A program made the position numbers and the translations under genes. The notes beneath the pieces are model-generated. The model was not told the DNA's origin and made no database searches. It saw only the letters and a program-made list of their open reading frames with translations. 25,560 nt of DNA, from contig CBEVGD010000011.1 in NCBI GenBank assembly GCA_965549355.1, forward strand, positions 1 through 25,560, given 5' to 3'. Positions 1-6,527 of the stretch are shown here, in pieces. The DNA comes from M55B120 sp965549355 (GTDB lineage: Bacteria > Actinomycetota > Humimicrobiia > Humimicrobiales > Humimicrobiaceae). The first letter of the stretch is position 1, and every line of letters starts with the position of its first letter.

Positions 1-23
1 GTAGTTGGTCGAGTATTTCAGGC

Positions 24-1094
24 ATGTTTCACAAGATAAACAGGAAAAAGACAAGAGAAATAAGGCTGGGGAAGCTTAAAACAGGCAATGGGAATCCTAT
101 TTCTATCCAGTCTATGACAAAATCAAAAATTGCAGACACTGCTGGAATAGAGAATGAGATTCTGGAGCTTATGGATTGCGGCTGCGAGGTCATAAGGATA
201 GCTGTTCCTGATGAAGATGCAGCAGTTGCATTAAAAAAGCTTATAGAATCGGGTATTTTTGCTGTCCCTGTTGTAGCCGATATTCATTTTGATTACAGGC
301 TGGCACTTGAATGTATAAGAGCCGGAGCTGACGGGATACGCATAAACCCGGGGAATATAGGCGGATATGAAAGAACCGCAAAAGTCATCGAATCTGCGAA
401 AAGGAGCGGCACTGCGGTAAGGATAGGCATAAATGCAGGATCAATAGATAAGAAGGTCCTCAAAAAAAACAAAGGTGATATGAAGAGCTCTATGGTCGAG
501 AGCGCTATGGAAAATATCAAACTTTTGGAGAGCCTTGATTTTTATAATTTTAAAATATCTGCAAAGGCTTCTTCCGTGCTGGATACTATAAGGGTCTATA
601 GGGCAATATCCGCAAAGTGCGGATACCCGCTGCATCTTGGCGTTACTGAGGCCGGACCACTTCTAAGGGGGACAGTAAAGTCATCAGTAGGGCTCGGGGT
701 GTTGCTGGCAGAAGGTATCGGAGACACTATAAGGGTCTCTCTGACCGAGAGATCTGTAGAGGAAGTAAGGACCGGCCGTTTCATACTTTCAAGCCTTGAA
801 CTAAAGAGCAGCGGCATCGACATAGTGTCGTGCCCTACCTGCGGAAGGACCATGGTGGATCTTTCCGGCATAGTCAGGGAAGTAGAGAAGATGGTCTCAA
901 ATGTAAAGAAGGATCTAAAGCTGGCAGTCATGGGCTGTATTGTAAATGGTCCGGGCGAAGCCAGAGATGCAGATCTGGGGATTGCATTCGGCAGGGAAAA
1001 AGCTGCACTATTTCTAAAGGGATCTGTTATAAGAAGGGTTAAAAAGGACAGGATACTTGAAGAATTTAAAAAAGAATTACAAAAGCTAATATAA
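24..1094 (+). CDS. ispG: 4-hydroxy-3-methylbut-2-enyl diphosphate synthase (flavodoxin/ferredoxin)
   Basis: IspG (GcpE) catalyses the next-to-last step of the MEP isoprenoid pathway, reducing the cyclic diphosphate MEcPP to HMBPP with a [4Fe-4S] cluster in the cytosol. The 356 residues match the usual length of the short bacterial form. Seen directly: the N-terminal substrate motif SIQSMT at about residues 27-32, the TIM-barrel strand VVADIHFDYRLA, the GIRINPGNIGG segment, and the C-terminal cluster-binding cysteines in SCPTCGRT and in MGCIVNGPGEA. The ATG at 24 fits the family N-terminus, although no clear Shine-Dalgarno is visible in the 23 bases before it. proS begins 16 bases downstream, probably in the same operon; ispG followed by proS is a common Gram-positive order. 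The frame is open to the left edge of the window, so a slightly earlier start cannot be excluded. Confidence 0.96.
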   Translation: MFHKINRKKTREIRLGKLKTGNGNPISIQSMTKSKIADTAGIENEILELMDCGCEVIRIAVPDEDAAVALKKLIESGIFAVPVVADIHFDYRLALECIRAGADGIRINPGNIGGYERTAKVIESAKRSGTAVRIGINAGSIDKKVLKKNKGDMKSSMVESAMENIKLLESLDFYNFKISAKASSVLDTIRVYRAISAKCGYPLHLGVTEAGPLLRGTVKSSVGLGVLLAEGIGDTIRVSLTERSVEEVRTGRFILSSLELKSSGIDIVSCPTCGRTMVDLSGIVREVEKMVSNVKKDLKLAVMGCIVNGPGEARDADLGIAFGREKAALFLKGSVIRRVKKDRILEEFKKELQKLI

Positions 1095-1110
1095 TATTTA
1101 AGGAGCAAAG

Positions 1111-2823
1111 TTGAAATATTCAGAAGCATTTATTCCTACTCTGAAAGAAGAGCCGAAAGAAGCTGAACTTGCGAGCCATGCACTCACACTCAGGGCAGGG
1201 CTTATCAGAAAAATAGCATCGGGCATATATGCATTTTTACCTGTAGGCACAAGGGTGCTTCAGAAAATAGAACAGATTGTAAGGGAAGAGATGAACAGAG
1301 CCGGAGCTATTGAGCTTTTATTGCCGGTAATGCAGCCTTCGGACCTGTGGGAAAAATCCGGACGGTGGGATGAATATGGGGCGGAATTGTTCCGTTTAGA
1401 GGATAGGAGCGGCCGTTCTTTCTGCCTGGGGCCCACGCATGAGGAGATAATGACCCATCTTGCATATCTTGATATAAAATCATATAAGGACCTGCCGCTC
1501 AATCTATACCAGATACAGGTTAAATTCAGGGATGAGATCAGGCCGAGGTACGGACTCCTGAGGGCAAGGGAATTTATAATGAAGGATGCCTATAGCTTCT
1601 GTGAAAATGAGGAAGGTCTTGATGAGATATACAGAAAAATGCATGGAGCCTATACCCGGATAATCGAGAGGCTGGGACTGAGGTTCAAGGTGGTGGAGGC
1701 TGATACGGGGCTAATTGGAGGAAAATCTTCGCATGAATTTCTTGTTCTTGCAGGTGATGGAGAGGAGACGCTGGTATATTGTCCGGAATGTGGATATTCA
1801 GCAAATATGGATCTGGCATGCTTTAAGCCCTCTGAGGATATTGCGGCCGCGGATGGAATGGCCGGGGATATAGAAGAGATCAGCACACCTGGAATAACTG
1901 ATATAGAGAACCTTTCAAAGTTTTTAAAAGTGGAAAAAAGCAGAATTGCCAAGACAATGCTTTTAAGTGATAAAGATAGTAAAGTACATGCTTTTATGGT
2001 GACAGGCGACAGGGAACTCAATCTGGCAAAAGCGGAGAAATTTCTGGGCAGAGAGCTCAGACTCTATGAAGGATCAGGCGAAAGGTTCGCTATGGGCTAT
2101 ATAGGTCCGGCCGGCCTTGGCACCGGTATTGAAATATTTGCCGATAAACCTTTAGAGATGATACAGAGCATTATAACAGGAGCAAATAAAAAAGATCTTC
2201 ACCTTAAAAATGTAAATCTAAAAAGAGATGTAAATATAAAGGCATACGGGGATTTTTCATACCCTGCTGCCGGCGATCTTTGCGAAAAGTGCGGATGCGG
2301 CCTTAAGATAGAAAAAGGTATTGAGGTAGGACATATATTTAAGCTGGGTAAAAAGTACAGTGAGAAGATGGATGCAAAATATCTTGATCGGGACGGGAAG
2401 CTGAAGCCTTTTGTAATGGGTTGTTATGGAATAGGGGTAACAAGGATGATGTCTGCTGTCATAGAGCAGCTGCATGACGGGAAAGGCATAGTATGGCCGC
2501 CTTCCATAGCGCCTTATCTGGTAAGCCTGATAGTGACCACATCCAAATCTGATGAGATGTCAGAGATAGGGGAGAAAATATACAGGGAGCTTGTAGATAG
2601 CGAAATAGAGGTACTTTATGATGACCGGAGAATAAGCGCCGGAATCAAATTTAAGGATTCCGATCTTCTGGGGCTTCCCCTGAGGCTGGTTATAGGCAGA
2701 AAACTTCTTGAGAAAAAGCTTATCGAGGTCCAGCTCAGAAAAACCGGTGAAATGTTTGAATTGCCGCTTGATGAGATAGTGAGATTTATCAAGGATTTCA
2801 GATCCAAAAATATGGAGAAATGA
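1111..2823 (+). CDS. proS: Prolyl-tRNA synthetase (bacterial type, with editing domain)
   Basis: ProS charges tRNA-Pro with proline. At 570 residues it matches the bacterial-type enzyme carrying the inserted editing (INS) domain between class II motifs 2 and 3. Visible landmarks are the N-terminal LRAGLIRKIASGIYAFLPVG, the motif 2 region RDEIRPRYGLLRAREFIMKD, and the motif 3 region MGCYGIGVTRMMSA. The insertion lies roughly between residues 225 and 400 and includes SRIAKTMLL, as in YbaK-like editing domains. Cysteine pairs CPECG and CEKCGCG flank the insertion. Translation starts at TTG 1111, with AAGGAG (1100-1105) five bases upstream. The C-terminus is an anticodon-binding domain (DDRRISAGIKFKDSDLLGLP). 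It is probably cotranscribed with ispG upstream and the helicase gene 7 bases downstream. Confidence 0.97.
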   Translation: MKYSEAFIPTLKEEPKEAELASHALTLRAGLIRKIASGIYAFLPVGTRVLQKIEQIVREEMNRAGAIELLLPVMQPSDLWEKSGRWDEYGAELFRLEDRSGRSFCLGPTHEEIMTHLAYLDIKSYKDLPLNLYQIQVKFRDEIRPRYGLLRAREFIMKDAYSFCENEEGLDEIYRKMHGAYTRIIERLGLRFKVVEADTGLIGGKSSHEFLVLAGDGEETLVYCPECGYSANMDLACFKPSEDIAAADGMAGDIEEISTPGITDIENLSKFLKVEKSRIAKTMLLSDKDSKVHAFMVTGDRELNLAKAEKFLGRELRLYEGSGERFAMGYIGPAGLGTGIEIFADKPLEMIQSIITGANKKDLHLKNVNLKRDVNIKAYGDFSYPAAGDLCEKCGCGLKIEKGIEVGHIFKLGKKYSEKMDAKYLDRDGKLKPFVMGCYGIGVTRMMSAVIEQLHDGKGIVWPPSIAPYLVSLIVTTSKSDEMSEIGEKIYRELVDSEIEVLYDDRRISAGIKFKDSDLLGLPLRLVIGRKLLEKKLIEVQLRKTGEMFELPLDEIVRFIKDFRSKNMEK

Positions 2824-2830
2824 TTCTTCG

Positions 2831-5002
2831 ATGGAAAAAGAGAAAGTCAAAATCCAGGGGATCCTGGAAAAGATAGTCTTTAAAAACCCCGATAGCGGCT
2901 ATATGGTGGGAAGGTTAAAGTCTGAAAGCGGCGAACCGGTGACAATTGTCGGAAATGTATTTGAACTGCAATGTGGAGAAGAGCTTGAAGTAGAGGGGAA
3001 ATGGGTGGTAAACAAGACATATGGAAAACAGTTTGAAATATCTTCAGTAAAGACCAGTACGCCGGTGACCATAAATGGGATTGAGAGTTATCTCGGTTCA
3101 GGGATGATAAGGGGAGTCGGCCCGGCAATGGCTGCAAGGATAGTGGCGCGCTTCGGAGAGAATACCCTTGAAATATTTGATGATGATCCGGAAAAGCTTT
3201 CAGAGATAGATGGGATCGGTAAAAAAAGAATCAAGCAAATAATACAATCATGGAATAAGCATAAAAATATAAGAAAAGTAATGATCCTTCTCCAGTCCTA
3301 TGGTATATCAAGCACATATGCTATGAAGATTTATAATACTTATGGAGATAATGCTGAAAACATCATCAAAATAAACCCTTACAGGCTTGCAGAAGATATC
3401 TTTGGAATAGGTTTTAAAATAGCAGATGATATTGCAATGAAGGCAGGGATTGAAAGGGATTCTATTTTTAGGATAAGGTCCGGAATACTGTATCTGCTCC
3501 ACCGGGCCGAAGACGGCGGACATTGCTTTCTCCCTTATGAAAATATCGTTAATAGCGCTCTGGAATTTTTGGAGACGGGGCTATCGCTTATAGACCGTGC
3601 GATAGAAGATCTTCAGAGAGATGAGAAGATAATGGTCGTAGATGGCGATGACATAAAAAAGATCTATCTTAAAAACCTTTATATTTCCGAACAGTATGTA
3701 AAAGAGAAAATACTTGAGCTGATAAACTGCCAGAAGGAAGAGTCCGGCAGGAAAGGCAGGGAGGCCCGATATAATAGATTGATAAATGAACTTGCAGATG
3801 CGAACAATATAGAGCTTGATGCAATACAGATAGAATCTATTATCAAAGCCCTTATGGAAAAGGTGATAATAATAACGGGAAGTCCGGGTACCGGAAAGAG
3901 CACAATACTTAATTTTATTATAAAAATACTTGAAAGAGAAAATAAAAAGGTCCTCATGGCTGCTCCAACGGGACGTGCTTCAAAGAGGATGACGGAAATA
4001 ACAGGCAGAGAGTCAAAGACTATACACAGGCTTTTGAGCTTTAATCCAAAATTGAATAAATTTTTAAAAAATGAAGAAAATCCTATCAATGCAGATGTGA
4101 TTGTGATCGATGAGGCGTCAATGCTTGATATAAGGCTCACGAGAAGCCTCCTCTCAGCAATCAGGAAAAATACCAGCATTGTCTTTGTGGGCGATATAGA
4201 CCAGTTGCCTCCAGTAGGGCCCGGATATGTATTGGGCGACCTGATAAGGTCAGGAGCGGTTCCTGTGTCCGAGCTAAAAACGATATACCGTCAGGAAGGA
4301 GAGAGCCAGATAATAAGGAATGCCCACCGCGTAAGAGATGGGGAGTATCCGGATATCAGAAGGTCGGGATTGGAAGATTTTTACTTTATTGAGAAGAATG
4401 ATCCGGCGGGAACGGTAGAGCTTATCATCCACCTTCTCACGAAGAAAATACCGTCAAGCTTCAATATGGACCCCCATACTGACGTCCAGGTGCTTGTTCC
4501 GACAAACAGGGGCATATGCGGGGTGCTGAATCTCAATTCAAGAATACAGGAGGCAGTAAATCCGGGAAGCGGAGGAGTTATCCATGGGAACAGGCGGTTT
4601 AAAACCGGAGACAGGATCATCCAGCTTAAGAACAACTATGAGAAGGAAATATATAATGGCGATATAGGCATAATCAAAAGCATAGGTAGTGAGTTAAAGG
4701 AAATGGATATTGATTTTGACGGAAAGGATATAAGCTACAGTTTTTATGAATTAGATGAGATAAGCCATTCATATGCGATATCCATTCATAAATCCCAGGG
4801 CTCAGAATTCAAATGCGTTATAATACCCCTTCTGACATCACACTATATGCTTCTTCAGCGGAATCTTCTTTATACGGCGCTTACAAGAGCCAGGGAGCTC
4901 GCAATACTTGTAGGGAGCAAGAAGGCCATAGGATTGGCGGTAAATAAAAATGTAGTAGAAAAAAGATGTACAGGCCTCTGGGAACTGCTTCAAGATATGT
5001 AG
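2831..5002 (+). CDS. recD2: RecD2-type ATP-dependent DNA helicase
   Basis: Superfamily 1B 5'-3' DNA helicase of the RecD2 (YrrC) family, found in bacteria that lack or do not use RecBCD and linked to replication-fork maintenance and repair. The 723 residues show the full family architecture: an N-terminal OB-like domain (GILEKIVFKNPDSGYMVG), helix-hairpin-helix repeats (GSGMIRGVGPAMAARIV and LSEIDGIGKKRIKQI), then the motor. Walker A GSPGTGKST is at residues 350-358, Walker B is VIVIDEASMLD, motif III is VGDIDQLPPVGPG, and the C-terminal motifs are SYAISIHKSQGSEF and LLYTALTRARE. No RecB or RecC homologue is nearby, supporting RecD2 rather than RecD. The ATG lies 7 bases after proS, with a GGAG (2814-2817) at a long spacing. 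Its place between proS and nusA is where polC and/or rimP often sit in Bacillota. Confidence 0.95.
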   Translation: MEKEKVKIQGILEKIVFKNPDSGYMVGRLKSESGEPVTIVGNVFELQCGEELEVEGKWVVNKTYGKQFEISSVKTSTPVTINGIESYLGSGMIRGVGPAMAARIVARFGENTLEIFDDDPEKLSEIDGIGKKRIKQIIQSWNKHKNIRKVMILLQSYGISSTYAMKIYNTYGDNAENIIKINPYRLAEDIFGIGFKIADDIAMKAGIERDSIFRIRSGILYLLHRAEDGGHCFLPYENIVNSALEFLETGLSLIDRAIEDLQRDEKIMVVDGDDIKKIYLKNLYISEQYVKEKILELINCQKEESGRKGREARYNRLINELADANNIELDAIQIESIIKALMEKVIIITGSPGTGKSTILNFIIKILERENKKVLMAAPTGRASKRMTEITGRESKTIHRLLSFNPKLNKFLKNEENPINADVIVIDEASMLDIRLTRSLLSAIRKNTSIVFVGDIDQLPPVGPGYVLGDLIRSGAVPVSELKTIYRQEGESQIIRNAHRVRDGEYPDIRRSGLEDFYFIEKNDPAGTVELIIHLLTKKIPSSFNMDPHTDVQVLVPTNRGICGVLNLNSRIQEAVNPGSGGVIHGNRRFKTGDRIIQLKNNYEKEIYNGDIGIIKSIGSELKEMDIDFDGKDISYSFYELDEISHSYAISIHKSQGSEFKCVIIPLLTSHYMLLQRNLLYTALTRARELAILVGSKKAIGLAVNKNVVEKRCTGLWELLQDM

Positions 5003-5085
5003 GGTAAGGGCTCCATCTCCATATATTTCTAACAGTTCGGGAAATTATAATCAATAAAATATTTTATGTAATTTTTAATTATTTA

Positions 5086-5094
5086 TGCTATACT
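5086..5094 (+). promoter_or_regulatory. Candidate extended -10 promoter for the nusA operon
   Basis: TGCTATACT is a TGN plus TATACT extended -10 element inside an AT-rich stretch (5045-5100) after the recD2 stop. No good -35 hexamer lies 16-18 bases upstream, which is tolerated by extended -10 promoters. The predicted start near 5101 would give nusA a leader of about 95 bases that includes the hairpin at 5121-5151. Confidence 0.5.
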
Positions 5095-5120
5095 TTAAGC
5101 GAAATTTTAAGTAGGTTATA

Positions 5121-5151
5121 AAAATAGTGGGCAATCTCCCACTATTTTTTT
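5121..5151 (+). terminator. Terminator-like hairpin in the nusA leader (possible attenuator)
   Basis: A perfect 11-bp stem (5121-5131 paired with 5138-5148) with a 6-base loop and GTGGG/CCCAC core is followed by a run of T, giving an intrinsic-terminator signature; the flanking A and T runs make it potentially bidirectional. It lies between the recD2 stop and nusA. Because a promoter candidate lies upstream of it, it may either end recD2 read-through or attenuate the nusA operon itself. Inference: NusA stimulates hairpin-dependent pausing and termination, so autoregulation is plausible. From memory, a similar GTGGG/CCCAC hairpin precedes rimP in many Bacillota. Confidence 0.7.
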
Positions 5152-5195
5152 GATTAAGAATTATTTGAAATTGCAGGTGATTTTGGTGGATAAAC

Positions 5196-6461
5196 ATGAA
5201 TAAACAATTAATAGCGGCTCTGGTGGAATTGGAAAGAGAAAAGGGTATCAAGGTAGATACCATCATAGAGGCTCTCGAGATTGCACTGGCCGCTGCATAT
5301 AAAAGAAAATACCGGGTAGAACATGAATGCAGAACATCTATAGACACTACCAGCGGCGAAATAAAGGTATTCAAAATACTCGAAGAAGAGGGCGGAGAGG
5401 AGAGACAGGAAGAAATAAGCGAAGTCGAAGTTACCCCTGACAATTTTGGGAGGATAGCCGCCCAGACTGCTAAGCAGGTGATAGGACAGAGAATAAAGGA
5501 AGCTGAGAGGGAAATAATGTATGATGAGTTCAAAGACAGAGTCGGTGATCTTGTCACAGGAATCGTACAGCAAAGCGATTCCCGCTTTACTCTTGTAGAT
5601 CTTGGCAGAGTAGAAGCATTGCTTCCTCCATATGAACAGGTGCATGGTGAAAGATACAGGCACGGTGAGAGGATAAAGTGTTATATATCGGATGTAAGAA
5701 AGACCTCGAAGGGACCTCAGGTGATAGTATCGCGTACGCATACCGGCCTGATAAGGAGACTGTTTGAGCTGGAAGTACCTGAAATACATGAGGAAATAGT
5801 AGAAATTATGAGCATAGCAAGAGAAGCTGGTTTTAGGACAAAGATAGCAGTGAAATCAAATGAAAAAAATGTTGATCCAGTAGGTGCATGCGTCGGCCCC
5901 AAAGGTTCCAGGGTGAGGATGATAGTTGATGAACTTGGTGGAGAAAAAATAGATATTGTGGATTACAATGAGGACATGATGACCTATATAAAGAATTCAC
6001 TCAGTCCCGCAAGAGTCAATAAAGTGCTCATAGATGATGAAAATAAATTTGCTCTTATAGTAGTGTCAAGTGATCAATTATCGCTTGCAATAGGCAGAGA
6101 GGGCCAGAATGCAAGGCTTGCAGCGAGATTAACGGGCTGGAAGGTGGATATAAAAAGCGATAAGCAATTTGAAGAAGAACTTGCAGAAGCCAGGGAAGAA
6201 AGAATTATGAGCAATAAGGAGGAAAGCGGATCCGAAGAAAAAATAGAAGAACCCGGGAAGAAAGAATCTGTTGAGCCTGTGAAGAAAAAGGCGGCCCCGG
6301 CCAAAAAGAAAAAGGAAGCAGGGTCCGAGAAGAAAAAAAGTAAGCCGGCCAAAAAGAAAAAAGAAGTAGCGTCCAAGAAGAAAAAAAGCAAACCGGCCAA
6401 AAAGAAAAAAGAAGTAGCGTCCAAGAAGAAAAAGGCGGCCCCGGCTAAAAAGAAAAAATAA
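5196..6461 (+). CDS. nusA: Transcription elongation/termination factor NusA with lysine-rich tail
   Basis: NusA binds RNA polymerase near the RNA exit channel and modulates pausing, termination and rRNA antitermination. Domains in order: N-terminal RNAP-binding domain (about 1-115, with IIEALEIALAAAYKRKY), S1 domain (about 117-182, GDLVTGIVQ to VIVSRT), KH1 (about 226-285, VGACVGPKGSRVRMIVDEL) and KH2 (about 291-325, LSLAIGREGQNARLAARLTG). The core ends near residue 345. The remaining residues are a highly charged tail ending in a 16-residue Lys/Ala/Pro repeat present 3.7 times. Typical Bacillota NusA stops shortly after KH2, so the tail is unusual. The ATG is preceded by a GGTGG (about 5185-5189) with 6-base spacing. 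The usual neighbours rimP (upstream) and ylxR/L7Ae-like (downstream) are absent; infB follows directly. Confidence 0.96.
   Translation: MNKQLIAALVELEREKGIKVDTIIEALEIALAAAYKRKYRVEHECRTSIDTTSGEIKVFKILEEEGGEERQEEISEVEVTPDNFGRIAAQTAKQVIGQRIKEAEREIMYDEFKDRVGDLVTGIVQQSDSRFTLVDLGRVEALLPPYEQVHGERYRHGERIKCYISDVRKTSKGPQVIVSRTHTGLIRRLFELEVPEIHEEIVEIMSIAREAGFRTKIAVKSNEKNVDPVGACVGPKGSRVRMIVDELGGEKIDIVDYNEDMMTYIKNSLSPARVNKVLIDDENKFALIVVSSDQLSLAIGREGQNARLAARLTGWKVDIKSDKQFEEELAEAREERIMSNKEESGSEEKIEEPGKKESVEPVKKKAAPAKKKKEAGSEKKKSKPAKKKKEVASKKKKSKPAKKKKEVASKKKKAAPAKKKK
6282..6458 (+). repeat. 48-bp tandem coding repeat in the nusA tail
   Basis: Four units (three full plus 33 bases) of a 48-bp repeat encode KKK-(A/S)(A/K)-PAKKKKE-(A/V)-(G/A)-S-(E/K). 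The two middle units are almost identical at DNA level, suggesting recent duplication. The protein product is a basic, intrinsically disordered tail like histone H1 or PAKKK-type nucleic-acid-binding tails (inference). Confidence 0.9.
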
Positions 6462-6510
6462 GAAAATGAAGGGTCCCAAAAAGAGTTATAATTTTTGATT
6501 ATCTTAAAAT

Positions 6511-6527
6511 AGGAAGTGATCGCCATT
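6511..6527 (+). promoter_or_regulatory. Shine-Dalgarno pointing at an AUU start of infB
   Basis: AGGAAGTGATC (6511-6521) matches the extended Shine-Dalgarno AGGAGGTGATC at 10 of 11 positions. Eight bases separate its AGGAAG core from ATT 6525-6527, an ideal distance. The only canonical in-frame start, GTG 6516, lies inside this ribosome-binding site, and an in-frame TAG at 6510-6512 closes the frame upstream. Confidence 0.7.

Noticed and set aside
1..39. Open frame from the left edge ending at TAA 37-39, possibly the last 12 codons of an upstream gene such as rseP
   Set aside because: The 12 residues do not resemble any C-terminus I recognise, and it would overlap ispG; too short to support.
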